Shown: in pieces, positions 35,533-44,344 of the stretch
Layout of the letters: each line of letters opens with the position of its first letter
How positions within the stretch are numbered: position 1 is the stretch's first letter
Assembly: GCF_947500075.1 (NCBI RefSeq)
Contig: NZ_CANMQS010000006.1
Location: forward strand, 225,660 to 289,659
Direction of reading: 5' to 3'
Source of the DNA: an uncultured Sulfitobacter sp.
GTDB taxonomy: Bacteria > Pseudomonadota > Alphaproteobacteria > Rhodobacterales > Rhodobacteraceae
Length of the DNA: 64,000 bases
Notes under the pieces: generated by a model
What the model was told of the DNA's origin: nothing
The model's input: the letters and a program-made list of their open reading frames with translations, nothing else
The model's database searches: none
Position numbers and translations under genes: made by a program

Positions 35533-36288
35533 CTATTGCGCGTAATCTGACCCTTCGGCGTCCAGCAGAGCCTTCAGTTCTGCCAGATGCCGCGCGTCCT
35601 GCTCTGGATATTCCTCCAGTTCCCGCGCGGTCTTCTCCGCAATCTCATCCGAGATGCGCCTGAGCGGCATACCCGTCTGCAACGCCCTGATGTAGGTCTC
35701 CGCCGCCCGCTCGAAATAATAGAGCCTGTTAAAGGTATCCGCGACCGTGTCGCCAATCACCAGCACCCCATGGCTGCCCATGACCATCACCTTCTGCTTT
35801 GGATCGGTCAGCAGTGCCGCACAGCGCGCGCCCTCATCCTCAAACGCCAGCCCGCCGTAATCCTCATCAATCACCACACGGTTGAAGAAGGTACAGCAGT
35901 TCTGATCAATCGGCGGCAGGCGGCTGTCCTGCAAACAGGCCAGCACCGTCGCGTGGATCGAATGCACATGCATCACGCAGCGTGCGTGCGGACAGGCGCG
36001 ATGCACCCCGCCATGCAGCCCCCAGGCGGTAGGGTCCGGCGCATTCGGCCCTTCCAGCGTGGCAGGATCATTGGCGTCGATCATCAGCATCTCGCTGGCC
36101 TTGATCCGCGCGAAATGCGCCTGATTGGGGTTCATCAGGAACTGCGTGCCATCGTCATTCACCGCCAGAGAGAAATGGTTCGCCACCCCCTCATGCATAT
36201 TCAGCCGCGCCGTCCAGCGAAAGGCCGCAGCCAGATCGACCCGCTCCTGCCAGTGGTTCATGTTGGATTTCATTTGCGTGACGGTCAT
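35533..36288 (-). CDS. Class II aldolase/adducin family protein
   Basis: A 251-aa zinc-dependent aldolase-like protein. The metal-binding histidines are seen in MHVHSIHATVLA and the C-terminal part has VMVMGSHGVLVIGDTV. Members cleave fuculose or ribulose phosphates, or demethylate; the sequence alone does not tell which. AGGAG lies 7 bases before the ATG at 36288. It is monocistronic or the tail of a small unit; the convergent Wza-like gene ends 11 bases away. Confidence 0.88.
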   Translation of the reverse strand: MTVTQMKSNMNHWQERVDLAAAFRWTARLNMHEGVANHFSLAVNDDGTQFLMNPNQAHFARIKASEMLMIDANDPATLEGPNAPDPTAWGLHGGVHRACPHARCVMHVHSIHATVLACLQDSRLPPIDQNCCTFFNRVVIDEDYGGLAFEDEGARCAALLTDPKQKVMVMGSHGVLVIGDTVADTFNRLYYFERAAETYIRALQTGMPLRRISDEIAEKTARELEEYPEQDARHLAELKALLDAEGSDYAQ

Positions 36289-36367
36289 GGTGGGGCTCCT
36301 GCGACTCTCGATTTAGCCTGCACCACACATCGCGCGCCCGCTACCCAAAAAGCTACTGTTAGCGTCC

Positions 36368-36646
36368 TCACTCTACCATTTGGGTACAAGAGAAATTGAG
36401 AAACCAGGTTCCAGCTAAGCCATATGGCCCGGAGTAGGCTATGTCAGACGATGGCTGTTCGCAAAAGCGCGCAGCTTTCCGTAACATACGCGCCTTCGGC
36501 ACAGCGTCATTGTTTGCGTACCAAAATGTTTGAGCGACAAATTGGGGCGTCGGTACGCGATCAAAGGGTCGCTCCGCTGGAACGACCGATACGCCGCAGC
36601 CCGCAACGGCACAAATGATCAATGATGTAATAAGCAAACGTTTCAC
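36368..36646 (-). CDS. Small hypothetical lipoprotein
   Basis: A 92-aa protein starting MKRLLITSLIICAVAGCG, which is a lipoprotein signal with cysteine at about residue 17. The mature part contains three more cysteines (FCEQP, FSCTQ) and VPKARMLRKAARFCEQ. I do not recognise the family. The GTG start overlaps the stop of the VOC gene (GTGA), which favours a real, cotranscribed gene. Confidence is moderate because the product is short. Confidence 0.6.
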   Translation of the reverse strand: MKRLLITSLIICAVAGCGVSVVPAERPFDRVPTPQFVAQTFWYANNDAVPKARMLRKAARFCEQPSSDIAYSGPYGLAGTWFLNFSCTQMVE

Positions 36647-37062
36647 AAAGCCCGGCTCACCACCCAGGCATAGCCATTCTCACACAGAATATACGCCTCC
36701 CTTAACCCATGCGGCTTGTCCGTCGCTTCCTGCAAGATCGTCCCGCCCAGCGCCTCCGCCCGTGCGCAGGTCTCATCGGGGTCGGTATCATACAACCTGA
36801 TCTCGATCCCTGCCCCCCTCGGCGGGCTTTCGGGCAGCAGCCCCAGCAACGGGTTCGAATGATATGTCCCGTCCACATGCAGCTGAAAAACGTCCTCACC
36901 ATAGGTCATGATGGCGAAATCCTCCGTTGGCTGAAACGCCTTCATGCCAAACAGCCCCTCCAGAAACGCCACCTGCCGCCCCACATCGCGCACCAGCAGG
37001 TTCAAACCGATCCCGCGCAAACTCGCGCCGAAATCCTCGGCTGAGACATCATTGTAATCCAC
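36643..37062 (-). CDS. VOC (glyoxalase/bleomycin resistance) family protein
   Basis: A 139-aa protein with the paired beta-alpha-beta-beta-beta units of the VOC fold (GIGLNLLVRDVGRQVAFLEG and IEIRLYDTDPDETCARAEAL). A metal-dependent lyase, dioxygenase or resistance function is possible, but the substrate is unknown. It starts with GTG, 3 bases from the brnA stop. The pair VOC-lipoprotein may share the BrnTA transcript. Confidence 0.8.
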   Translation of the reverse strand: MDYNDVSAEDFGASLRGIGLNLLVRDVGRQVAFLEGLFGMKAFQPTEDFAIMTYGEDVFQLHVDGTYHSNPLLGLLPESPPRGAGIEIRLYDTDPDETCARAEALGGTILQEATDKPHGLREAYILCENGYAWVVSRAL

Positions 37063-37064
37063 GC

Positions 37065-37292
37065 CTACAACCCCAACGCCTTGCGCAGCAGGCGATTGGC
37101 CTCAGCGCTCATCACACCGCGTTCTTTCAGCGCCTCCACGACAGCAGGATCCAACATCAGATTGACCCGCTTCTTGCGCGCATCCTGCGGCAGCGGCGGG
37201 CGGCCCCGGCGGGCGTGTTTCAGGTCCTCTGCTGTAATCTCACGCACCTCTCCGTCTGCATCGATCAGCGGTTCACGCTTCAAAGCTGTCAT
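37065..37292 (-). CDS. BrnA-like antitoxin
   Basis: A 75-aa DNA-binding antitoxin of the BrnA family, with a ribbon-helix-helix-like C-terminus (KRVNLMLDPAVVEALKERG). It should neutralise the BrnT toxin and bind the operon promoter. It overlaps the toxin gene by 20 bases, on the same strand, in the usual BrnT-BrnA order. Confidence 0.82.
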   Translation of the reverse strand: MTALKREPLIDADGEVREITAEDLKHARRGRPPLPQDARKKRVNLMLDPAVVEALKERGVMSAEANRLLRKALGL

Positions 37293-37545
37293 AGACTTTC
37301 CTTTCTCGACTGTTCGCCTTGCGCATGGAAATCACCCGCACAGCGTCCTCTCTCATTGTAAAGGCGACAACGATCAAACGCCCTTTCAAAATCCCCATCA
37401 TGGTTTCCCGCCGCTCCCCATAGTCACGGCGCGTGTCCGGGATGAAGATGGCCCCCTCCCAATCCACCAATCCCACATCCGCAAAATCCAACCCACGCTC
37501 CCGCAGCGTCCTTTGCCGTTTGTCCTCATCCCACTCGATCTTCAT
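37273..37545 (-). CDS. BrnT-like toxin (RelE-fold ribonuclease)
   Basis: A 90-aa toxin starting MKIEWDEDKRQRTLRERGLD, with the BrnT pattern RRDYGERRETMMG and an expected RNase fold cleaving mRNA under stress. The start at ATG 37545 is the first that gives the family N-terminus; 15 bases more are open upstream. A short AACAT-ACAC-ATGTT palindrome lies directly in front, a probable autoregulatory site. Toxin is first and antitoxin second, as in Brucella brnTA. Confidence 0.85.
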   Translation of the reverse strand: MKIEWDEDKRQRTLRERGLDFADVGLVDWEGAIFIPDTRRDYGERRETMMGILKGRLIVVAFTMREDAVRVISMRKANSRERKVYDSFEA

Positions 37546-37551
37546 ATAATA

Positions 37552-37565
37552 AACATACACATGTT
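37552..37565. promoter_or_regulatory. Palindrome before brnT
   Basis: AACAT-ACAC-ATGTT (5-bp perfect arms) lies 6 bases before the brnT start and within an AT-rich promoter-like stretch. It is a candidate site for BrnA autorepression. Confidence 0.45.
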
Positions 37566-37619
37566 AAATCAAGAGCCAACCCCGCTTGAACCCGCCCCAA
37601 CCCTGTGAAACACTACGCC

Positions 37620-39422
37620 ATGACGCAAGACACTTTCCCCTCATGGCCCGATGTGGCCGCTCAATTGGTCAACACCGCCGCAGGCCGTGCGCCTGCTGAT
37701 ACGATCATCACTGGCGGCATCTGGGTCAACGTTCACACCCGCGAAATCCTGCCCGCCCATGACATTGCCATCACCGCCGGCCGCATCGCTTTTGTCGGCC
37801 CGTCAGCGGATCATTGCCGTGGCCCCGACACGCAAATCATCGACGCCCGCGACCGCTACATGATCCCCGGCTTGTGCGACGGGCACATGCACATCGAGAG
37901 CGGCATGCTCACCCCCGCCGAATTCGCCCGCGCGGTGATCCCTCATGGCACGACCTCCATGTTCACAGACCCGCACGAAATCGCCAATGTGCTGGGTTTG
38001 GAAGGCGTCCGCATGATGCACGACGAAGCGCTGATGCAGCCCATCAACATATTCACCCAGATGCCGTCCTGCGCCCCCTCCGCACCGGGGATGGAAACAA
38101 CAGGGTTTGAGATCACCGCCGAAGACGTGGCAGAGGCCATGTCATGGCCCGGCATCATCGGGCTGGGGGAGATGATGAACTTCCCCGGTGTCAGCAACGC
38201 GGATCCGCAAATGCTCGCCGAAATGGCCGCCACCCAACAGGCAGGTAAGACCGTCGGCGGCCACTACGCCTCCCCCGACCTCGGCCCCGCCTTTGCTGCC
38301 TATGTCGCGGGCGGCCCTGCCGATGATCACGAAGGCACCTGCGAAGAAGACGCCATCGCACGCATGCGCCAAGGCATGCGGTCGATGATCCGCCTCGGCT
38401 CCGCCTGGTACGACGTCGAATCCCAGATCACCGCGATCACGGAACGCGGCCTCGACCCGCGCAACATGATCCTGTGCACGGATGATTGTCACTCCGGCAC
38501 GCTGGTGAACGACGGCCACATGAACCGCGTCGTGCGCCATGCCATCGCCTGCGGCTGTGACCCGCTCATCGCTTTGCAGATGGCCACGATCAACACCGCA
38601 ACGCACTTCGGGCTGGAGCGGGAAATCGGCTCCCTCACCCCCGGCCGCCGCGCCGATGTGATTCTGACCTCCGACCTCAAGACCCTTCCCATCGACACCG
38701 TCATGGCCCGTGGCAAAATCGTCGCGCAAAACGGCACCTGCCTCGCAGAATGCCCCCACTACGACTGGCCCAAACACGCGCGCCAGACCGTCAACATGGC
38801 CCGCGACCTCTCTGCCTCAGACTTCAACATCCCGGCGCCCGCTGGTGCCAACGCCGTCTCCGCCAATGTCATCGGCGTGGTCGAAAACCAAGCCCCCACC
38901 CGCGCGCTGAAATTCGAACTTCCCGTCACCGAAGGCCGTGTGCAAGCCACCGGCGACGTTGCCCAAATCGCCCTTGTCGAACGCCACCGCGCCACGGGCG
39001 GCGTGGTCAACGCCTTCGTCTCCGGCTTTGGCTACGAAGGCGACATGGCCATGGCTTCCACCGTCGCCCACGACAGCCACCATATGATCGTCGTCGGCAC
39101 AAACGCCGATCACATGGCCCTCGCCGCCAACCACCTGCGCGGGCTTGGCGGGGGCATCACCCTCTTCAAAGACGGCACCGAACTGGCCACCATCGACCTG
39201 CCCATCGCAGGCCTGATGTCGGATAGCCCCGCCGCCTCCGTCGCCGCCAAGACCGACCAGATGATGCAAGCCATGCGGGACTGCGGCTGCACCCTCAACA
39301 ACGCCTACATGCAGCACTCCCTGCTGGCGCTTGTGGTCATCCCCGAACTGCGCATCTCCGACCTCGGCCTTGTCGATGTCCGCACCTTTGATTTCATAGA
39401 CGTGATTGAACCCCTCGCATGA
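37620..39422 (+). CDS. ade: Adenine deaminase
   Basis: A 600-aa amidohydrolase that converts adenine to hypoxanthine and ammonia. Metal ligands appear in DGHMHIESGML and DPHEIANVLG, and the later active-site stretch is CTDDCHSGTLVNDGHM; GLGGGITLF near the end is typical of Ade rather than of adenosine deaminases. The ATG at 37620 is preferred over a GTG at 37605; neither has a good ribosome site. The stop overlaps amn (ATGA), so AMP nucleosidase supplies its substrate. Confidence 0.94.
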   Translation: MTQDTFPSWPDVAAQLVNTAAGRAPADTIITGGIWVNVHTREILPAHDIAITAGRIAFVGPSADHCRGPDTQIIDARDRYMIPGLCDGHMHIESGMLTPAEFARAVIPHGTTSMFTDPHEIANVLGLEGVRMMHDEALMQPINIFTQMPSCAPSAPGMETTGFEITAEDVAEAMSWPGIIGLGEMMNFPGVSNADPQMLAEMAATQQAGKTVGGHYASPDLGPAFAAYVAGGPADDHEGTCEEDAIARMRQGMRSMIRLGSAWYDVESQITAITERGLDPRNMILCTDDCHSGTLVNDGHMNRVVRHAIACGCDPLIALQMATINTATHFGLEREIGSLTPGRRADVILTSDLKTLPIDTVMARGKIVAQNGTCLAECPHYDWPKHARQTVNMARDLSASDFNIPAPAGANAVSANVIGVVENQAPTRALKFELPVTEGRVQATGDVAQIALVERHRATGGVVNAFVSGFGYEGDMAMASTVAHDSHHMIVVGTNADHMALAANHLRGLGGGITLFKDGTELATIDLPIAGLMSDSPAASVAAKTDQMMQAMRDCGCTLNNAYMQHSLLALVVIPELRISDLGLVDVRTFDFIDVIEPLA

Positions 39423-40885
39423 CCCGAATTCAGACCCCAGACACCCCCGCCGCGGAAATCTTCAACGATGCCACGGCCGCCGTCGACCGGCTCACCGAAC
39501 TCTACACACAAGCCACCAGCTTCCTGCGCGACGCCTTTGCCGAAGCGCTTGTCTCCCCACCAACCGACATCCGCCAGCGCGCCTTCTACCCCGAAGTGCG
39601 CTTCCAGACCTCCAGCTATGCCCAGGTCGACAGCCGCCTCAGCTTCGGCCATGTCTCTTCTCCCGGCACCTTCGCCGCGACGATCACCCGGCCCGACCTC
39701 TTCCGGCACTACCTGATCCAGCAGATCGGGCTGCTCATCGAAAACCACGGCCAGCCTGTGACCATCGGCCCCTCCGCCACGCCGATCCCGCTGCACTTTG
39801 CCATGACCGGCGATTCCGCCGCCGCCAGTATCCCGCAGGACGGTGCGGCCGATTTCACCCTGCGCGACATCTTCGATGTGCCGGACCTGTCGACCACCAA
39901 TGACGATATCGTCAACGGCACCTACACCCCCGTCGATGACATCCGCCCCCTCGCGCCCTTCACGGCACAGCGCGTGGACTACTCCCTGGCGCGCCTCTCG
40001 CACTACACCGCAACAGATGCCGAACACTTCCAGTGCCATGTCCTCTTCACCAACTACCAGTTCTACGTGACCGAGTTTGAGGAATACGCCCGCACCCAAC
40101 TCAATGACCCCAACAGCGGCTACACCTCCTTTGTCTCCACCGGCAACGTGGAGATCACGTCTGGCGATACCCCGATCCCGCCAACGCCAAAGATGCCGCA
40201 AATGCCAACCTACCACCTCAAACGAGCGGACGGCTCTGGCATCACGCTGGTCAACATCGGCGTGGGTCCTTCCAACGCCAAAACCGCCACCGACCACATC
40301 GCCGTCCTGCGCCCCCATGCCTGGCTGATGGTGGGTCACTGCGCAGGCCTGCGCAATTCACAGGCCCTGGGGGACTTCGTCCTCGCCCACGCCTACCTGC
40401 GCGAAGACCACGTGCTGGATGATGACCTGCCGGTGTGGACCCCGATCCCCGCGCTCGCCGAAATCCAGATCGCGCTGGAAACCGCCGTTGCTGACGTCAC
40501 CCAACTCGAAGGGTATGAGCTCAAACGCATCATGCGCACCGGCACCGTCGCCACCATCGACAACCGCAACTGGGAACTGCGCGACCAATCGGGTCCTGTG
40601 CAACGCCTCAGCCAATCCCGCTCCGTCGCGCTCGACATGGAAAGCGCCACAATCGCCGCCAACGGCTACCGCTTCCGCGTCCCCTACGGCACGCTCCTGT
40701 GTGTCTCTGACAAGCCGCTGCACGGCGAACTCAAGCTCCCCGGCATGGCCACAGACTTCTACACAACACAGGTTTCCCGCCATTTGATGATTGGAATCCG
40801 CGCCATGGAGCTCTTGCGCAGCACGCCTTTGGAACGTATCCACAGCCGGAAATTACGCTCTTTTGACGAAACGGCCTTCCTCTGA
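39419..40885 (+). CDS. amn: AMP nucleosidase
   Basis: A 488-aa enzyme that hydrolyses AMP to adenine and ribose 5-phosphate. The C-terminal phosphorylase-like domain shows MVGHCAGLRNSQALGDFVLA and VALDMESATIAANGYRFRVP; the N-terminal regulatory domain is typical of Amn. Overlap with ade makes a two-step AMP to hypoxanthine route. In E. coli Amn is activated by ATP and inhibited by phosphate; whether this one is cannot be seen. Confidence 0.94.
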   Translation: MTRIQTPDTPAAEIFNDATAAVDRLTELYTQATSFLRDAFAEALVSPPTDIRQRAFYPEVRFQTSSYAQVDSRLSFGHVSSPGTFAATITRPDLFRHYLIQQIGLLIENHGQPVTIGPSATPIPLHFAMTGDSAAASIPQDGAADFTLRDIFDVPDLSTTNDDIVNGTYTPVDDIRPLAPFTAQRVDYSLARLSHYTATDAEHFQCHVLFTNYQFYVTEFEEYARTQLNDPNSGYTSFVSTGNVEITSGDTPIPPTPKMPQMPTYHLKRADGSGITLVNIGVGPSNAKTATDHIAVLRPHAWLMVGHCAGLRNSQALGDFVLAHAYLREDHVLDDDLPVWTPIPALAEIQIALETAVADVTQLEGYELKRIMRTGTVATIDNRNWELRDQSGPVQRLSQSRSVALDMESATIAANGYRFRVPYGTLLCVSDKPLHGELKLPGMATDFYTTQVSRHLMIGIRAMELLRSTPLERIHSRKLRSFDETAFL

Positions 40886-40950
40886 AGGGGTCAAACAGCG
40901 AAAAACCCCTAAAAAACTGCCAAAAACCGCATATTCTGCGCCACTATTCG

Positions 40951-40980
40951 TTGTGTTCCACCACAACATACCGCTACATT
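40951..40980 (+). promoter_or_regulatory. Possible promoter of the HU gene
   Basis: TTGTGT (40951-40956), an 18-base spacer with an inverted GTTGTG/CACAAC pair, and TACATT (40975-40980) precede the HU ribosome site TAAGGAG by about 30 bases. Confidence 0.4.
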
Positions 40981-41024
40981 CCGCCCATGAGGCCCTAAAC
41001 CGGGCGGTCTAAGGAGATAACAAC

Positions 41025-41315
41025 ATGGCAACCAAACCAATGACAAAGACTCAGCTCGTCGCCGCACTGGCAGATGAAATGGGCACAGACAAGAAATCCG
41101 CAGGCGGCGCGCTCGAAGCGGTCTGCAATCTGATCACACGCGAAGTGTCCGGCGGCGGCGCCGTCACACTCCCCGGCGTTGGCAAGATCTACTGCCGTGA
41201 ACGTCCAGAACGTATGGTCCGCAACCCTGCAACGGGTGAGCAGTTCAAGAAAGACGCCGACAAGGTGGTCAAGATGACCATCGCGAAGGCCCTCAAGGAC
41301 AGCGTGAACGGCTAA
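41025..41315 (+). CDS. HU family DNA-binding protein
   Basis: A 96-aa nucleoid protein with KTQLVAALADEMGTDKKSAGGALE and the DNA-arm region VTLPGVGKIYCRERPERMVRNPATGE. The arm has RNPATGE as in HU/IHF, with changes that suggest the HU-like group of alphaproteobacteria rather than IHF. TAAGGAG lies 8 bases before the ATG. It has its own terminator, so it is likely transcribed alone. Confidence 0.92.
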   Translation: MATKPMTKTQLVAALADEMGTDKKSAGGALEAVCNLITREVSGGGAVTLPGVGKIYCRERPERMVRNPATGEQFKKDADKVVKMTIAKALKDSVNG

Positions 41316-41340
41316 GCCGTCCGCACTTGATCGAACCGGA

Positions 41341-41367
41341 AAGGGTCGCCTGCGGGCGGCCCTTTTT
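41341..41367 (+). terminator. Terminator of the HU gene
   Basis: AAGGGTCGCC pairs with GGCGGCCCTT across a TGCG loop (one G-U pair) and a run of five T begins at 41363. It ends 25 bases downstream of the HU stop, before the next gene. Confidence 0.85.
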
Positions 41368-41382
41368 CGTAAAGGACATCCC

Positions 41383-42003
41383 ATGACCACGTCCCAAAAG
41401 CGCAATCTGATCGAAGGCCGCGCCGCCCTGATCGTCATCGACATCCAGGCCAGCACCTTCATCGACCACAGTGACAACCGCGCCATTCCCAACATGCCCG
41501 ACTATGCCGCCCGCATGTTGCTGGCCCGGCAAGCCATCGACACCGCCCGCGCCAACGGCATCCCGGTCATCTTCGTGCAGGAAGTCCACCACCCTTCCCT
41601 CGTCGACTTTGGTCGCGAGCTGGACGGAGAGGAGGACATTCACTGCCTCGAAGACGCCCCCGGCACCGCCATCGCCGCCGAACAGATGGATTTCCGGCCC
41701 GATGACTACCTCATTCGCAAACGCCGCTATTCGGCCTTCTTCGGCACCGATCTTGAGATCCTGCTCAAAGGCCTGAAAGTCGACACGCTGATCCTGGTCG
41801 GCGGTCTCACAGATGTCTGCGTGCACTACACCTTCGTGGACGGCCATCAACATGACTACTTCTGCCGGGTGATCGAAGACTGTGTCGCAGGCGGCAGCAA
41901 CGCGGCGCATGACGCCGCACTCAAAGCCATGGAATACCTCCAGACCGGCGCTATCCGCTCCTTGCCCGATGTCCTGAACGCAATGGAAAACAGCGCAGGC
42001 TAA
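41383..42003 (+). CDS. Isochorismatase-like cysteine hydrolase
   Basis: A 206-aa cysteine hydrolase with the expected triad: Asp in ALIVIDIQAS, Lys in RKRRYSAFFGT and the nucleophilic Cys in LVGGLTDVCVHYT. Relatives include nicotinamidase, N-carbamoylsarcosine and ureidoacrylate amidohydrolases; the substrate is not clear. AAGGACAT precedes the ATG. A DMT transporter follows after 59 bases. Confidence 0.9.
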   Translation: MTTSQKRNLIEGRAALIVIDIQASTFIDHSDNRAIPNMPDYAARMLLARQAIDTARANGIPVIFVQEVHHPSLVDFGRELDGEEDIHCLEDAPGTAIAAEQMDFRPDDYLIRKRRYSAFFGTDLEILLKGLKVDTLILVGGLTDVCVHYTFVDGHQHDYFCRVIEDCVAGGSNAAHDAALKAMEYLQTGAIRSLPDVLNAMENSAG

Positions 42004-42062
42004 TCCCTTGCCTCTTCCGCCCCGGTGCGAAAAGGTCCGGGCAAACAACACGAGCAGTCTCC

Positions 42063-42935
42063 ATGGATTTCCGCGCAATACTGATGGGCATCGCATTCGC
42101 GATCATGTGGTCCTCCGCCTTTACCTCGGCGCGGATCATCGTTGCCGATGCCTCCCCGCTGCTGGCACTCTCCGCACGCTACCTTGTCTCCGGCCTGCTG
42201 GGCGTTGGCATCGCGCTGGCACTGGGGCAAAGCTGGCGGCTGACGCCCGCGCAATGGCGCGCGACAATCATCTTCGGCATCCTGCAAAACGCAGTCTATC
42301 TGGGCTTCAACTTCGTGGCGATGCAAACCGTGCAGGCCTCCATGGCCTCCATCATCGCCTCCACCATGCCCTTGTTGGTGGCCTTCGCCAGCTGGGTGAT
42401 CTTCCGGGAGAAACTCAGACCGCTGGCCATCGCCGGACTGATCGCTGGCCTGATCGGCGTTACCCTGATCATGGCCGCCCGCATCAGCGGCGGTGTGGAC
42501 CTCACGGGCGTGTTCTACTGCCTTATCGGCCTCCTCGCCCTGACCGCCGCCACACTCATGGTGCGCGGTGCCACGTCAGGGGGCAACTTCCTGATGGTTG
42601 TCGGCCTGCAAATGTTCGCCGGATTTGTGGTGCTGGCCATCGCAACCGCCATACTGGAAACCCCCCGCATCAACCCGACGCTCTCCCTGGCCCTCGCCTT
42701 CGCCTACACCTGCCTCGTGCCGGGCCTGCTGGCGACGTTCGTCTGGTTCTGGCTGGTCAACCGCGTCGGTGCCACCCGCGCAGCCACCTTCCACTTTATC
42801 AACCCCTTCTTCGGCGTCGCCATCGCTGCCCTGCTCCTGTCAGAACCACTCGGCAGCCGCGACATCCTCGGCGTGACCATCATCGCCCTCGGCATCCTCG
42901 CCGTGCAACTTTCCCGACAAAAGAAGCGCACCTAA
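42063..42935 (+). CDS. EamA/DMT family transporter
   Basis: A 290-aa membrane protein with ten predicted helices and two EamA halves (AIMWSSAFTSARIIVAD; FHFINPFFGVAIAALLLSEP). Its paralogue at 17.5 kb is clearly different in sequence. It may export a product of the adjacent cysteine hydrolase, but this is a guess from position only. Confidence 0.88.
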   Translation: MDFRAILMGIAFAIMWSSAFTSARIIVADASPLLALSARYLVSGLLGVGIALALGQSWRLTPAQWRATIIFGILQNAVYLGFNFVAMQTVQASMASIIASTMPLLVAFASWVIFREKLRPLAIAGLIAGLIGVTLIMAARISGGVDLTGVFYCLIGLLALTAATLMVRGATSGGNFLMVVGLQMFAGFVVLAIATAILETPRINPTLSLALAFAYTCLVPGLLATFVWFWLVNRVGATRAATFHFINPFFGVAIAALLLSEPLGSRDILGVTIIALGILAVQLSRQKKRT

Positions 42936-43018
42936 CCTCACGCCCCCTCTTTTCTCCATAAATATCCCGGGGTCCGGGGCTGGCCCCGAAAGGCACAACA
43001 CAAGCAAATCGCAGACCG

Positions 43019-43660
43019 TCAACTGATATCACGCACCCGAAACACCAAAACCCGCGCTTTGTCCTGCGCATGCGCCGGATCCGCCCCCGCGCCATAGATA
43101 TCGACAATCTCATGGCGCAGCCCGGTGATGCGCCCGCCCAGCGCTGCCATCTTCGCCGCAAACCCCTGCCCTTCGTAATGCGCATCATTCACCGACAACA
43201 CAAACAAGGCCCCCGGTGCTGCAACCGCCAGCAGCGGATCAATCGCATCCGGCCCCAAATGCCCATGGGTAAATGTCCCTGAGGAGATCACCGCGTCATA
43301 CGCACCCGCAGGCAGCTCCAGCCCCGCCGTCAGATCCCCCTCAAAACAGTCTCTATACAGCCGTTTCTCCCGCGCCATCGCCAGCATCTCCGCCGAGATG
43401 TCGAGCGCATCAATCACCAGCCCAGATCCCAAAGCCTCCGCCACCAATCCGGTCCCCGCACCCACATCCAGCACCGGCCCCTTGCCCGCATAACAGCGCG
43501 CAAAAACCCCTGCCACCTGCTGCGGCAGGATGTAGTCCATCTGAACCGCAAAACCGCTGTCATAGGTATCGGCCCAATCGGCATAGAGCCTGACATTGTC
43601 CTCCGGCGTCTCCAGCGCATAGGCCGCATCAAGATCGGGTCCGTCTTTCTTCTCCGCCAT
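43019..43660 (-). CDS. Class I SAM-dependent methyltransferase
   Basis: A 213-aa methyltransferase. The SAM-binding motif I is VLDVGAGTGLVAEALG, followed by IDALDISAEMLAMAREK and a motif-II-like VISSGTFTHGHLG. The substrate is unknown. GGAGGAG lies 8 bases before the ATG at 43660; a GTG two codons earlier is possible. It is next to the glutathione peroxidase gene on the same strand with a short gap. Confidence 0.87.
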   Translation of the reverse strand: MAEKKDGPDLDAAYALETPEDNVRLYADWADTYDSGFAVQMDYILPQQVAGVFARCYAGKGPVLDVGAGTGLVAEALGSGLVIDALDISAEMLAMAREKRLYRDCFEGDLTAGLELPAGAYDAVISSGTFTHGHLGPDAIDPLLAVAAPGALFVLSVNDAHYEGQGFAAKMAALGGRITGLRHEIVDIYGAGADPAHAQDKARVLVFRVRDIS

Positions 43661-43684
43661 CCGCACGCTCCTCCACGCGCCAGT

Positions 43685-44209
43685 CTAGCTGCCCGCGAGC
43701 AATGGCTCAATTGCGCGGATGATGGTCCTTGATCCCGGCTTCACCCGCGAATCCCACGCATCCACCACCGCACCGTCCGGTCCGATGAGCACCTTGTTGA
43801 AATTCCAGCGCGGCACAAACCCGGTCTCCGCCTTCACCGCCTTGTAGAAGGGATGCGCCTTTGGCCCCTTCACATGGGTGATATCCGTCATCGGCAAATC
43901 CAGACCAAAGTTCACCTCGCAGAATTCCTTCACCTCCGCCGCCGATCCCAGCTCCTGCCGGAAATCATCCGATGGCACCGCCAGCACCACCAACCCACGC
44001 GCCTTGTAGGTGTCATACAGCGCCTGCAACCCGGCATATTGCCCGGTAAATCCACATTCCGACGCGGTGTTCACCACCAGCACAGGCTGCCCCGCCCATG
44101 TGCTGAAATCATGCTGCCCGCCGTCGATATTGCTGAACACAACATCCCGCGGCGCCGCCCAAGCCGCCACTGCAACAACACTCAAAAAGATCGCAAGAAG
44201 ATACCGCAT
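43685..44209 (-). CDS. Periplasmic glutathione peroxidase family protein
   Basis: A 174-aa GPx-like peroxidase with a signal peptide (ends AAWAAP), so it acts outside the cytoplasm. The active cysteine is in NTASECGFTGQY and the WNFNKVLIG motif is intact; the usual Gln-rich stretch reads VPSDDFRQELGS. Thiol reductant is more likely thioredoxin-like than glutathione. GGGAG supports the start. It is divergent from msrB, placing oxidant removal next to methionine repair. Confidence 0.9.
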   Translation of the reverse strand: MRYLLAIFLSVVAVAAWAAPRDVVFSNIDGGQHDFSTWAGQPVLVVNTASECGFTGQYAGLQALYDTYKARGLVVLAVPSDDFRQELGSAAEVKEFCEVNFGLDLPMTDITHVKGPKAHPFYKAVKAETGFVPRWNFNKVLIGPDGAVVDAWDSRVKPGSRTIIRAIEPLLAGS

Positions 44210-44344
44210 CGCTGAACTCCCGTTTCTCCTGATACGAATTTGATCCGCCTCCGGGGCATTTCAAGGCAATGTCGCGCCCGAAACCCTTTGAAATTTCCAC
44301 ATCGGCCCCATCTAATAGAACAACCCAAAACCACGGAGGACCAC

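Noticed and set aside
37560..37620. Purine riboswitch before adenine deaminase
   Set aside because: The gap is about 60 bases and lacks the three-way junction signature.
40886..40912. AGGGG/CCCCT stem after amn as terminator
   Set aside because: Five base pairs, a 15-base loop and a following A-run instead of T; too weak.
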